Shown here: in pieces, positions 32,109 through 40,354 of the stretch | How positions within the stretch are numbered: the stretch's first letter is position 1 | Layout of the letters: each line of letters starts with the position of its first letter | Assembly: GCA_947628655.1 (NCBI GenBank) | Contig: CANRAS010000001.1 | Span: 124,001 to 188,000, forward strand | Source of the DNA: an uncultured Clostridia bacterium | Lineage (GTDB): Bacteria; Bacillota; Clostridia; Oscillospirales; Ruminococcaceae | DNA: 64,000 bases | Direction of reading: 5' to 3' | Program-made: the position numbers and the translations under genes | The notes under the pieces: generated by a model | The model's database searches: none | The model's input: only the letters and a program-made list of their open reading frames with translations | Told to the model about the DNA's origin: nothing

Positions 32109-32475
32109 TAATATGTACTATAATGGACGCCGGTACTCTCACAACAGGGGAAACGCGGACTGCGCAAACAGCGAAACCTGCACTGAATGTGCGGCGCAGA
32201 GGAACAGCGCCCCCGAAACCAACGAGAATGACGCCTCCTGCAAGGAACTTATGCGCGCGATAATGGAGGCGGACTTTGTGGCGCAGGACCTTAAACTCTA
32301 CTTAGATACTCACCCCGACGATACGCATGCCGTGGAAATGTACCGCGAGGCGGTACGCCAGTACAAGGCGTGCAAGGCGACGTTCGAGGATACGTTCTAT
32401 CCGCTGAACGCCACAGCGGCGGGCAGAAACAACACATGGGACTGGCTCGACGGCACATTCCCGCCGTTATCGTAA
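32098..32475 (+). CDS. cotJB: Spore coat protein CotJB
   Basis: 125 residues from the ATG at 32098 (AGGGGG 7 nt upstream). The conserved domain occupies the C-terminal 80 residues: LMRAIMEADFVAQDLKLYLD, THPDDTHAVEMYREAV and a Tyr-Pro-Leu near the end. The N-terminal 45 residues (MGNNNMYYNGRRYSHNRG and a Cys-bearing stretch) are an Asn/Arg/Tyr-rich extension not found in short CotJB proteins, reminiscent of cross-linkable coat tails. It is placed between cotJA and cotJC in the standard order. Confidence 0.9.
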   Translation: MGNNNMYYNGRRYSHNRGNADCANSETCTECAAQRNSAPETNENDASCKELMRAIMEADFVAQDLKLYLDTHPDDTHAVEMYREAVRQYKACKATFEDTFYPLNATAAGRNNTWDWLDGTFPPLS

Positions 32476-32489
32476 GGAGGTGAAACAGT

Positions 32490-33059
32490 ATGTTTGTATT
32501 TGAGAAAAGAACACAAATACCCGTTTGCATTAAGAACAAAAACCCGCGTCTTGCGGGAATAATCCTGTCGCAGTACGGCGGTCCCGACGGGGAACTGACA
32601 GCGTCCCTGCGCTATCTGTCGCAGCGCTTTACAATGCCGTGCAACAAGGGCAAGGCTCTGCTTACCGACATCGGCACGGAGGAACTTGCTCACCTTGAAA
32701 TAATCGGCAGTATCGTAGGTCAGCTTACCGACGGCGAGGGCGCGAAGAGTTTCGACAAATACGGCTCGGCGGATTACTACGTTGACCACGGCAACGCCGT
32801 TTTCCCCGTGAACGCGTCGGGCGTTCCGTTTACGGCGGCATATATGCAGGCAAAAGCCGACCCTATAGCCGACCTTATGGAAGATTTGGCGGCGGAGCAG
32901 AAGGCAAGAGCAACATATGACAACATTCTTCGCCTGTCCGACGACCCCGATGTAAATGAAGTCATAAAGTTTTTAAGAGAGCGCGAGGTAGTTCACTTCC
33001 AGCGTTTCGGTGAACTTCTTGACCATTATCAGGCGCAGATTAAGGACTGCAAAAACTGA
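32490..33059 (+). CDS. cotJC: Spore coat manganese-catalase-like protein CotJC
   Basis: 189 residues with AAGGAGGTGA upstream. Ferritin-like four-helix ligands are visible: Glu35 in GPDGELTAS, Glu65 and His68 in TEELAHLEI, a Glu in LAAEQKARATYD and a His in EVVHFQRFGE. CotJC belongs to the manganese catalase family and is built into the spore coat, where it may protect against peroxide. The ligand set looks complete, so catalase activity is plausible. It ends the cotJABC operon at a strong terminator. Confidence 0.93.
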   Translation: MFVFEKRTQIPVCIKNKNPRLAGIILSQYGGPDGELTASLRYLSQRFTMPCNKGKALLTDIGTEELAHLEIIGSIVGQLTDGEGAKSFDKYGSADYYVDHGNAVFPVNASGVPFTAAYMQAKADPIADLMEDLAAEQKARATYDNILRLSDDPDVNEVIKFLREREVVHFQRFGELLDHYQAQIKDCKN

Positions 33060-33083
33060 TTAACTTCCAAATTCCCTAAAAAC

Positions 33084-33117
33084 AACCGCCGTTTTCGCTG
33101 ATGAAAGCGGCGGTTTT
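33084..33117. terminator. Terminator between cotJC and alr
   Basis: AACCGCCG and CGGCGGTT form the stem, enclosing TTTTCGCTGATGAAAG, which extends the pairing; TTTTGG follows. It probably serves both convergent genes. Confidence 0.85.
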
Positions 33118-33119
33118 GG

Positions 33120-34256
33120 TTATATATACCTGTGCATTTCATAAGGCTTTCCGTCTTTTATATAAATTCGCGGAACGCGCGTTCCGATAGCGCAGAGCAG
33201 TTCATAGTTTATTGTGCCGACGCGTTTCGCCGCCTCCGTCACGGAACTTCCGCCCTCCGTTTCGTTTGAATAGACAGTCACGGTATCGCCGATTTTCACA
33301 TCGGGAATGTCCGTCACGTCTGCAAGCGTCTGATCCATACAGATACGTCCGCATACGGGCGCGGGTCTGCCGTTTATTATAACATTCCAGTTGTTTGACA
33401 GCCGTCTGTTAAAGCCGTCCGCATATCCGCACGGGATAAGCGCGAGCCGTGTTTCGCGCACGGCGGTGAACGTCCTGCCGTAGCTTACCGTATCTCCCGC
33501 GCGAATGGTTTTAAGCTGACTTACCACCGATTTAAGCTGAAATATCGGCTTTATGCCGTCAGGTATCGGAAAACGCTCGTCGGGCTTTTGACCGTACATT
33601 ATAATACCCGCGCGCACCATACTCCCGTCAAAACCGCCGTGGTAGATTATTCCTCCGCTGTTCTGGGAGTGCGTTGGAAGTCCGCGCTTTTTGCACATTC
33701 CGATAAGACGCGCCTGCTGTTTTTCGGTAAAGTCCACGTCCGCATTGTCAAGGCTGTCCGACACCGCAAAATGCGTATACCCCGCCCGAACGTCCAGACC
33801 GCCGAGCGCGAGTATAAAGTCAAGCTGTTCTTCTGTGGTTATCCCAACGCGGGACATTCCTGTGTCTATCTTAATATGAACGGGGATTTTAACTTTATTA
33901 GCTAAAGCACATTCGGACAATTCCTTAGCATAGTCGGTATCTCCGACAGTAAATATGTAATTCTTTCCCAGATTTTCCAAAATAAGAGGAATATCGCAGT
34001 ATCCGAATATCAGAATATCCCCGTCAATGCCGTTTTCGGACAGTTGTTGAGCCTCCCATAGGTTCGACACGGCAAAATGCCGTACTCCGCAGGCGATAAG
34101 CGACCCCGCGCATTGAACGTCCCCGTGTCCGTAAGCGTTAGCCTTGACTATCGCGATTATTTCCTTTTGCGGGCAAATCCCGCGTATCACCGCGATATTC
34201 TGCTTTAAAACGTCAAGATTTACCTCGCTCCATGCTCTTTTATAAAAATTATTCAT
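33120..34256 (-). CDS. alr: Alanine racemase
   Basis: 378 residues. The PLP-binding lysine lies in IVKANAYGHGD near residue 38, the partner catalytic Tyr is in the C-terminal domain around VSYGRTFTA, and GRICMDQTLADV marks the substrate-contact loop. It makes D-alanine for peptidoglycan; in spore formers a second homologue often acts in the spore. RHFAVSNLWEAQQL and YTHFAVSDS are family motifs of the barrel. It lies convergent with cotJC and divergent from the RNA-like element at 34309. Confidence 0.95.
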   Translation of the reverse strand: MNNFYKRAWSEVNLDVLKQNIAVIRGICPQKEIIAIVKANAYGHGDVQCAGSLIACGVRHFAVSNLWEAQQLSENGIDGDILIFGYCDIPLILENLGKNYIFTVGDTDYAKELSECALANKVKIPVHIKIDTGMSRVGITTEEQLDFILALGGLDVRAGYTHFAVSDSLDNADVDFTEKQQARLIGMCKKRGLPTHSQNSGGIIYHGGFDGSMVRAGIIMYGQKPDERFPIPDGIKPIFQLKSVVSQLKTIRAGDTVSYGRTFTAVRETRLALIPCGYADGFNRRLSNNWNVIINGRPAPVCGRICMDQTLADVTDIPDVKIGDTVTVYSNETEGGSSVTEAAKRVGTINYELLCAIGTRVPRIYIKDGKPYEMHRYI

Positions 34257-34273
34257 GACTTTTCCTCTTGTAC

Positions 34274-34302
34274 TTGAAATTTTCGGACTTATATGCTATA
34301 AT
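34274..34302 (+). promoter_or_regulatory. Promoter of the first 80-nt RNA-like element
   Basis: TTGAAA (34274-34279), 17 bp, TATAAT (34297-34302) with TGC before the -10. The predicted start, 7 bp downstream at 34309, coincides with the first conserved base of the element. Confidence 0.85.
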
Positions 34303-34308
34303 ATAAAT

Positions 34309-34388
34309 AGCGTATTATCTTTAACAGGATAAACTGCACACTCCAAAGGGGCGTTACATTGGTATGGGGCAAAGCCTCTTTGTGGTAT
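34309..34388 (+). ncRNA. Putative structured RNA, copy 1
   Basis: About 80 nt shared with 42362-42441. Common blocks are AGCGTA, ATCTTTAACAGGATAAAC, AAGGGGCGTTA, ATTGG, ATGGGG and CAAAGCCTCTTTGTGGTA; the stretch after AAAC is variable. The same -10-to-start distance at both copies argues that the conserved part is the 5' end of a transcript. ATC...GAT can form a small hairpin, and GGGGC-AAA-GCCTC competes with CAAAG-CCT-CTTTG, a possible switch. The family is not one I can name. The next coding start is at 34615, so it may be a leader or a free small RNA. Confidence 0.6.
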
Positions 34389-34432
34389 AATTATAATATT
34401 ATGATAAAATTAAAAAGGCAAAGCAATTACAG

Positions 34433-34521
34433 ATTTTTACAAAACAGTTGAGCGCAGACGTTTAAATCCCGCCTGTAATAGTCCGACCGCACTATTACAT
34501 TATATTACTGTTTTGCGAAAA
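34433..34521 (+). other. Nested hairpin upstream of the LCP-like gene
   Basis: CAAAACAGT (34440-34448) pairs with ACTGTTTTG (34507-34515), enclosing a perfect inner stem GTAATAGT (34475-34482) and ACTATTAC (34491-34498). Pairing extends outward with one mismatch. It could be a terminator of the RNA at 34309 or a leader of the next gene. The rest of the 34257-34614 gap shows nothing else. Confidence 0.55.
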
Positions 34522-34614
34522 AATCAATATGTTTTTAAATAAAACGCGGGATTTTGTTAAAAATAAACAGAAGTCAAAGAAGTTTAGGGGAAAATTGAAA
34601 GGGAGCATTTGTTT

Positions 34615-35505
34615 ATGTATATTCGCAGACGGAGCAATTGGTATATATATTTCATCGCGTTCGGAATTACGCTGGCTATCGTGGTTATGGCAATTTTTAT
34701 GTTTAGCTGGTATCTTTTCCCGACCGATACGGAGGACGCGGGCGCTGACCGTTTGACGGGCGGTATACAAGGCGAATTTGTCCCGACGGACGAATACAAT
34801 TTCAGACTTATGACGATGATTTCGGACGGCTATGACGACGACCCGACGTTTTTCTGCATTGTCGAATACAACGCGCCCGAAAACAAGGTAGTGTTCGTTC
34901 CCGTACCTGCGGGTATCAGTATGGCGACCGAGGGCAGGTCGCTTACGAATATCCACGCGGCGCAGGGAAGTATCGAGATATTGAACGTCGTAAACAGAAT
35001 AATGGGCGTAGGCTGTTCATACTTCGTAAAAATGGACAGATCGAGCTTTGAGGAACTTTTGTCCGCTGTCGGCAATGTAGAGTATTCCGTTCCTCGAAAC
35101 GTCAAGGTGAACGACGGGGGCGAACTTACGACCTACAATTCGGGCTATCAGTCGCTGTCCTATACCGATGTCTACAGGCTGATTTCCGTCGCGGAATACG
35201 ACGAGGGCGAGTCGTTCCGCCTGAAAGTCGCGGGAGATATTTTTTCCGAACTTATCAACCAGAATTACAACAATATGGACGGAAACCTGCTCGATATTTA
35301 CTTCGGCATAATTTCCCGCAGTTCGGAAACGAATATAACGGAAGATGAATACAAAAAATTAAGACCCGCTCTTCTTAATACGGTAGAGGACGGCGTTCAG
35401 CCTGCGGAATTTTATATTCCGTACGGCGAATACACCGCGGACGGCGGTTTTGACATTGCCGATAATTCCATTATCACAATAAAGCAGAAAGCGGGGCTTT
35501 TGTAA
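34615..35505 (+). CDS. LytR-CpsA-Psr (LCP)-like membrane protein, divergent
   Basis: 296 residues from the ATG at 34615 (GGGAG 9 nt upstream; a TTG two codons earlier is too close). One N-terminal membrane helix (about 8-32) leads to an external domain. SYFVKMDRSSFEELLSAVGN followed by VEYSVPRNVKV resembles the LCP strand-helix that follows the lipid-binding site, and the C-terminal half fits the domain length. However, the RxDT-type motif with the phosphate-binding arginines is not evident; the equivalent region reads DPTFFCIVEYNA. LCP enzymes attach secondary polymers to peptidoglycan. This protein may have lost that activity, so the assignment is tentative. Confidence 0.55.
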   Translation: MYIRRRSNWYIYFIAFGITLAIVVMAIFMFSWYLFPTDTEDAGADRLTGGIQGEFVPTDEYNFRLMTMISDGYDDDPTFFCIVEYNAPENKVVFVPVPAGISMATEGRSLTNIHAAQGSIEILNVVNRIMGVGCSYFVKMDRSSFEELLSAVGNVEYSVPRNVKVNDGGELTTYNSGYQSLSYTDVYRLISVAEYDEGESFRLKVAGDIFSELINQNYNNMDGNLLDIYFGIISRSSETNITEDEYKKLRPALLNTVEDGVQPAEFYIPYGEYTADGGFDIADNSIITIKQKAGLL

Positions 35506-35531
35506 CAGAGGATAAACAACGGAGGTGCAGT

Positions 35532-36152
35532 ATGGACGAAAAAATCAAACGAACAATGGACGCGCTCGCTGAAAACAGGATGAAACCGTATTTTGCCGAA
35601 AATTCGGCAAAGGCGTGCGAAATCGTGCGGGAACTTATCGCGGACGACAAACTGATAACATCGGGCGGTTCGGTAACGCTCACGGAATGCGGCGTTGCCG
35701 ATATGCTGAAAAACGACTTTTCGTGCGTATATCTCGACCGCTCCGCAGGCGGTGACGACAGGAGCGCCGTCGAGGAAATAATGCGCAAGGCTTTCGTTTC
35801 CGATACGTTTATCGCAAGCACGAACGCGCTCACCGAAAACGGAGAACTCTACAACGTTGACGGCAACGGCAACCGCGTATCTGCGATGATTTTCGGTCCA
35901 AAGCAGGTTATCATCATAGCGGGCGTTAATAAGATAGTAAAGGATTTGGACGAGGCTCGCGTGCGCGTTGAATGTACAGCCGCGCCGAAAAACACGGTGC
36001 GCCTTGAGAGAAACACCCCGTGCGCAAAGACGGGAAAGTGCGGACATTGCCACAGCGACGACAGAATTTGCTGTTCGTATGTGACGCTTGCCCAACAGCG
36101 AACGCCCGACAGAATAAAGGTTATAATCGTAAACGAAAATCTCGGATATTGA
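35532..36152 (+). CDS. LUD-domain protein (lactate utilisation protein family)
   Basis: 206 residues with GGAGGTG upstream. The LUD (DUF162) fold shows as LITSGGSVTLTECGVADML, TFIASTNALTENGELYNVDG and ARVRVECTAAPKN, with the GNGNRVSAMIFGPKQVIIIAG core. A Cys-bearing segment (CAKTGKCGHCHSDDRICC) near 160-177 resembles an iron-sulfur or metal site found in the clostridial single-domain subgroup. The family includes LutC of the lactate oxidation complex, but lutA and lutB are not present, so substrate and partner are unknown. It lies between the LCP-like gene and the ROK kinase. Confidence 0.85.
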   Translation: MDEKIKRTMDALAENRMKPYFAENSAKACEIVRELIADDKLITSGGSVTLTECGVADMLKNDFSCVYLDRSAGGDDRSAVEEIMRKAFVSDTFIASTNALTENGELYNVDGNGNRVSAMIFGPKQVIIIAGVNKIVKDLDEARVRVECTAAPKNTVRLERNTPCAKTGKCGHCHSDDRICCSYVTLAQQRTPDRIKVIIVNENLGY

Positions 36153-36168
36153 TTTCGGGAGGTGCATT

Positions 36169-37131
36169 ATGGCTTACTACATAGGCGTTGACGTTGGGGG
36201 TACGAACATCGCGTGCGGAGTGGTCGGCGAGGATTGCCTGATTACCGCCCGCGCCAAAGTAAAGACAAATCCGCGCGGGGTCGGTATTCCGACGTATGAA
36301 GAGGTCATAGGTCAAATAAAATCCGCTGTGGAATTATGCTGTGAAACCGCGGGAATATTACCGCAGGACGCGAGTTCCATAGGCATAGGCTGTCCGGGAA
36401 TATGCAACAGCCGCACGGGACTTGTCGAGTTCGCAAGCAATCTCGGCTTTGTGAACGCTCCGCTCAAACCCGACATAGAAAAGGCGTTCGGCGTACCCGT
36501 TTACCTTGAAAACGATGCAAACGCGGCGGCGTTCGGCGAGTTTATCGCGGGCGCGGCAAAGGGCGCTTGCGACGCGGTTATTATAACGCTCGGCACGGGG
36601 GTTGGCGCGGGAATAATCATCGGCGGGAAAATCTACCGCGGCGCGAACTTCGCGGGCGGTGAAATCGGTCACACGGTAATCGAAATAGACGGAGAACCGT
36701 GTTCCTGCGGAAGAAGAGGCTGTTTTGAGGCGTATTCCTCCGCGACGGGGCTTGCGCGAATGACGAAACGCGCCGCCGAAGAACACCCCAAATCCATTCT
36801 TAAAGACGTGATTGCGGAAGAGGGCAAGGTAAGCGCGCGCACCGCCTATACCGCGATGAAACGCGGCGACGCGGTAGGAAAATCCATCACCGAACGGTAT
36901 GTAAAATACCTCGCGTGCGGGATAGCGAACGTTATAAACACGTTCCAGCCCGATATACTCTGCATAGGCGGAGGGGTGTGCAACGAAGGCGATACGCTGA
37001 TGATACCGTTAAGGAAAGCGGTAATGGAGCAGATATATTCCCGCAATTCCGCTAAAACGACCGAAATATCCGTATGTTCCCTCGGAAACGACGCGGGCAT
37101 TATCGGCGCGGCAATGCTTTTTAAAGGCTGA
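36169..37131 (+). CDS. glcK: ROK-family glucokinase
   Basis: 320 residues with GGGAGGTG upstream. VDVGGTNIACGVV is the phosphate-binding loop, ENDANAAAFGE holds the catalytic Asp, and CSCGRRGCFEAYSS is the ROK zinc-binding CxCGxxGCxE motif. VIITLGTGVGAGIIIGG is the second phosphate loop. Clostridial ROK kinases of this length phosphorylate glucose to glucose 6-phosphate for glycolysis. Gene order (LUD, ROK, ilvD) carries no obvious pathway link. Specificity for glucose over N-acetyl sugars is inferred from family length and motif. Confidence 0.88.
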   Translation: MAYYIGVDVGGTNIACGVVGEDCLITARAKVKTNPRGVGIPTYEEVIGQIKSAVELCCETAGILPQDASSIGIGCPGICNSRTGLVEFASNLGFVNAPLKPDIEKAFGVPVYLENDANAAAFGEFIAGAAKGACDAVIITLGTGVGAGIIIGGKIYRGANFAGGEIGHTVIEIDGEPCSCGRRGCFEAYSSATGLARMTKRAAEEHPKSILKDVIAEEGKVSARTAYTAMKRGDAVGKSITERYVKYLACGIANVINTFQPDILCIGGGVCNEGDTLMIPLRKAVMEQIYSRNSAKTTEISVCSLGNDAGIIGAAMLFKG

Positions 37132-37186
37132 CTTTGCACGTTGATTTTCGTGCATAAAAATATTTATGAAACAGAGGTAATTTAAA

Positions 37187-38842
37187 ATGAGGTCTGACCT
37201 TATTAAAACAGGTGTGGAGAAAACTCCGCACAGAGCGGTTTTAAAATCGCTCGGCGTTATCGACAGCGAAATGAACAAGCCGTTTATCGCGGTAGTGTGC
37301 GCGGCGTCGGACTATGTTCCGGGACACCAGCATCTTCACGAGATTTCCCGCTATGTAAAGGACGGAATAAGAAACGCGGGCGGCGTGCCGTTCGAGTTCT
37401 TCACGATAGGCGTATGCGACGGTCTTGCGATGAACCATAAGGGTATGCGCTATTCTTTGGCGTCAAGAGAACTTATAGCAGACAGCATTGAAGTAATGCT
37501 CACGGCGCACCCGCTTGACGGAGTTGTGTTTATCCCGAACTGCGACAAAATCGTTCCCGGTATGGTAATGGCGGCGGCGAGAATGAACCTCCCGTCCATT
37601 TTCATAAGCGGAGGTCCTATGAACCCCGGCTGCGTACAGGGCAAGAGAGTGGGATATTCGGAAATATACGAGGCAATAGGTCAATACACAAACGGCGAAA
37701 TAGGCGACGACGTTATCCGCGATTACGAGGACAACGCCTGCCCGACGTGCGGTTCGTGCTCGGGAATGTACACGGCAAATTCGATGAACTGCCTTACAGA
37801 GGCGGTGGGACTTGCTCTTCCGACTGCGGGTACAGAACCCGCCGTCAATTCCGCGCGCAGACGTCTTGCGAAAGAAAGCGGAGAACGCGTTGTAGAACTT
37901 GTAAAGCAGAATATTCGTCCGCTTGATATACTTACGAAAAAGAATATGGAAAACGCGCTTGCTACCGATATGGCTATCGGCGCGTCGTCCAATACCGTAC
38001 TGCACCTGCTTGCCATCGCGCACGAGGCAAAGGTTGATATTACGCTTGACGATATTGACGCTATGAGCCGAAAAACTCCTCAGCTTGCCAAACTCAATCC
38101 CGCAAGCAGTATCTTCATCACCGACCTTAACGCGGCAGGCGGTATCCAGACTGTTATAAGAGAACTTTCCAAAGGCGGTCATATAAACGAGGACGTTCTG
38201 ACGGTAAGCGGTACGCAAAAAGAACGCATAGCGTCGGCAAAAGACGCCGACGGTACTATAGTTCACACCTGCGCCGAGCCTATCCGCAAGGACGGCGGTA
38301 TCGCTATACTTTCGGGCAATCTCGCAGAAAACGGCTCTGTTGTAAAGCAAGGCGCGGTAAAGCCCGAAATGATGGACTTCACAGGCACGGCAAGAGTATT
38401 CGACGGCGAACAGGACGCGTGCGACGCTATTTTGGGCGGAAAGATAAACGCGGGCGATGTAGTCGTTATCCGCTATGAAGGACCTAAAGGCGGTCCGGGT
38501 ATGCCCGAAATGCTCGCCCCGACTGCGGCTATCGTCGGCAAAGGACTTGACGGCAGTGTTGCGCTGATAACGGACGGACGTTTCAGCGGTGCGTCGCGCG
38601 GCGCGGCGATAGGTCACGTTTCGCCCGAGGCGGCAGAGGGCGGTCTAATCGCGTTCGTAGAGGACGGCGACAAGATACACATTGATATTCCGAACCGCAA
38701 GGTCGAACTGCTTGTTGACAATTCCGTCATTGAAGAACGCAGAAAGAAAGGCATAAAAGCCCCGCGCGAGTTTGACGGCTACCTCAAGCGCTACGCGAAA
38801 ATGGTCACTTCCTCAAATACGGGAGCGGTTTTCGCCGATTGA
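37187..38842 (+). CDS. ilvD: Dihydroxy-acid dehydratase
   Basis: 551 residues. Cluster-ligand Cys residues occur in [11 protein letters not shown] and [30 protein letters not shown]-like [16 protein letters not shown] contains the C-terminal IlvD/Edd signature. The enzyme dehydrates dihydroxy acids to the keto acid precursors of valine, isoleucine and leucine. Other branched-chain genes in the window (leuC, leuD, leuB) are over 20 kb away, so the pathway is dispersed. A strong terminator follows the stop. Confidence 0.96.
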   Translation: MRSDLIKTGVEKTPHRAVLKSLGVIDSEMNKPFIAVVCAASDYVPGHQHLHEISRYVKDGIRNAGGVPFEFFTIGVCDGLAMNHKGMRYSLASRELIADSIEVMLTAHPLDGVVFIPNCDKIVPGMVMAAARMNLPSIFISGGPMNPGCVQGKRVGYSEIYEAIGQYTNGEIGDDVIRDYEDNACPTCGSCSGMYTANSMNCLTEAVGLALPTAGTEPAVNSARRRLAKESGERVVELVKQNIRPLDILTKKNMENALATDMAIGASSNTVLHLLAIAHEAKVDITLDDIDAMSRKTPQLAKLNPASSIFITDLNAAGGIQTVIRELSKGGHINEDVLTVSGTQKERIASAKDADGTIVHTCAEPIRKDGGIAILSGNLAENGSVVKQGAVKPEMMDFTGTARVFDGEQDACDAILGGKINAGDVVVIRYEGPKGGPGMPEMLAPTAAIVGKGLDGSVALITDGRFSGASRGAAIGHVSPEAAEGGLIAFVEDGDKIHIDIPNRKVELLVDNSVIEERRKKGIKAPREFDGYLKRYAKMVTSSNTGAVFAD

Positions 38843-38850
38843 TAAATATT

Positions 38851-38884
38851 ACACCCCGCCGATAACCCCGGCGGGGGTTCTTTT
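38851..38884 (+). terminator. Terminator of ilvD
   Basis: ACCCCGCCG and CGGCGGGG form the stem, with GTTCTTTTTC downstream. Confidence 0.85.
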
Positions 38885-38911
38885 TCGGACAACCGCGCCA
38901 TAGAATACAGT

Positions 38912-39487
38912 ATGCTGGAATTTAAACTGAAACGAATTGCAGTCTGCCTTGATTTCTCGTTCTTCGCAGTCGTGGCGCTGTATCTTCTGCTTGATGAAAG
39001 CGGTTTCGGGATAACCGCTCTTTTGGCGTGCGCAATGCACGAAACAGCGCATTTCGTCGCTATGGCGGTTTTCGGCGTAAGGGTAAACCGCCTTACATTC
39101 TACGGCGCGGGAATACGGATAACAGCCGATAAACTCGACAGAGCGCCTGTATTCGCGCGGGCGGTGATATTATCGGCGGGGTGCGCCGTGAACTTTCTTA
39201 TGGCGGTGATTTTCCGCGCCCTCGGCGAATACGCGCAAAGCGCCGTTAATCTTTTTATCGGAATATTCAACCTCCTGCCTATGGGCGAACTCGACGGCGC
39301 GGGTCTGCTGAAACTTTTGGTTATGCGCGTTTGCAAAGCGGAGAATATCGACAAGGCAATGCGCGCGGCGGGCATTTTTTCCGCGCTCCTCTGCGCCGTG
39401 ACGGCAACGGCAATAAGCGGAAAGGTTTCGTTTACGCTGATAACGACTGCGCTTTATTTTATTTTTATCGCGTGCGGAAAAATATAG
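38912..39487 (+). CDS. Site-2 protease-family intramembrane metalloprotease (SpoIVFB-like)
   Basis: 191 residues with four to five membrane helices. The zinc site is complete: HETAH (43-47) in the second helix and NLLPMGELDG (120-129), supplying the third ligand Asp128. Its small size without a PDZ domain, and the placement of HExxH close to the N-terminus, match the SpoIVFB group that cleaves pro-sigma-K, and the organism is a spore former. No spoIVFA is adjacent, so the substrate is not established. The ATG at 38912 has no strong Shine-Dalgarno sequence. Confidence 0.8.
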   Translation: MLEFKLKRIAVCLDFSFFAVVALYLLLDESGFGITALLACAMHETAHFVAMAVFGVRVNRLTFYGAGIRITADKLDRAPVFARAVILSAGCAVNFLMAVIFRALGEYAQSAVNLFIGIFNLLPMGELDGAGLLKLLVMRVCKAENIDKAMRAAGIFSALLCAVTATAISGKVSFTLITTALYFIFIACGKI

Positions 39488-39488
39488 C

Positions 39489-39517
39489 TTGACATTTTTC
39501 GCGGTTTATTGTATAAT
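39489..39517 (+). promoter_or_regulatory. Sigma-A promoter of the AIM24-family gene
   Basis: TTGACA (39489-39494), 17 bp, TATAAT (39512-39517). It overlaps the last codons region just after the stop of the protease gene. Confidence 0.85.
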
Positions 39518-39560
39518 AAAAATGGCAGTAATTTTTTATTTTAAAAAGGAGTGGTTGGCA

Positions 39561-40232
39561 GTGAGGTATGAAATCAAAGGCGAGCCTATGCCCGTCGTTC
39601 TTGTTTATCTTGACCCGAACGAGGCTATTATGTGTCAAAAAGGCGCAATGGCGTGGATGACCCCGAATATGAAGATGTCCACAGGCACAGGCGGATTTGG
39701 AAAGGCAATAGGAAAGATGTTTTCGGGAGAATCTATGTTCCAGAATACATATGTATCCGAGGGCGGTCCGGGAATGATAGCGTTCGCGTCAAATGTTCCG
39801 GGTTCGATAATCCCGCTTGACATAAGCAAGGGCGATATGATTGTCCAGAAAGGCGGCTATCTCGCGTCACAGCCGTCGGTTGAATTGTCCGTGGCGTTTC
39901 AGCGGAAGATAAGCGCGGGTTTCTTCGGCGGCGAGGGCTTTATTATGCAAAGACTTCACGGCAACGGCATTGCGTTCCTTGAAATAGACGGCTATGTAGT
40001 GGAATACGACCTGCAGGCGGGTCAGCAGATGATCATTGATACAGGTTATCTCGCGGCAATGACAGGGGGCTGTACAATGGAAATCCAGACCGTCAAGGGA
40101 ATAGGCAACAAACTTTTCGGCGGCGAGGGATTTTTCAACACCGTGGTTACGGGTCCCGGCAAGATATATATTCAGACTATGCCTTTAAATCAGCTTGCAA
40201 GCGCGGTCGGCGGACTTATTCCGCGCGCGTAG
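39561..40232 (+). CDS. AIM24/TIGR00266-family protein
   Basis: 223 residues from a GTG at 39561, with AAGGAG 9 nt upstream; a TTG two codons earlier lies only 3 nt from that site, and the promoter at 39489 excludes longer forms. The AIM24 beta-rich fold is seen in MSTGTGGFGKAIGKMFSGES, GPGMIAFASNVPGSIIPLD and LHGNGIAFLEIDGYVVEYDL. Bacterial members are of unknown function and form trimeric or higher beta assemblies; yeast AIM24 is mitochondrial. It is transcribed alone from a consensus promoter. Confidence 0.88.
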   Translation: MRYEIKGEPMPVVLVYLDPNEAIMCQKGAMAWMTPNMKMSTGTGGFGKAIGKMFSGESMFQNTYVSEGGPGMIAFASNVPGSIIPLDISKGDMIVQKGGYLASQPSVELSVAFQRKISAGFFGGEGFIMQRLHGNGIAFLEIDGYVVEYDLQAGQQMIIDTGYLAAMTGGCTMEIQTVKGIGNKLFGGEGFFNTVVTGPGKIYIQTMPLNQLASAVGGLIPRA

Positions 40233-40272
40233 CGTAATTTTGGGCGGAACAGCCTAAAATCGAAAATCCCCC

Positions 40273-40301
40273 TTGCATTTTGAGGAAAAGTGTGGTAAAA
40301 T
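40273..40301 (+). promoter_or_regulatory. Sigma-A promoter of glgA
   Basis: TTGCAT (40273-40278), 17 bp, TAAAAT (40296-40301) with TGG before the -10. Confidence 0.7.
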
Positions 40302-40354
40302 AATATAGAGCATTATTTTTGCTTTATAATCAAAGAATTCGGAGGAGAGGAATT

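Noticed and set aside
37463-38617. 384-residue frame opposite ilvD
   Set aside because: ilvD motifs are intact on the plus strand; the antisense frame has no start signal or recognisable domain.
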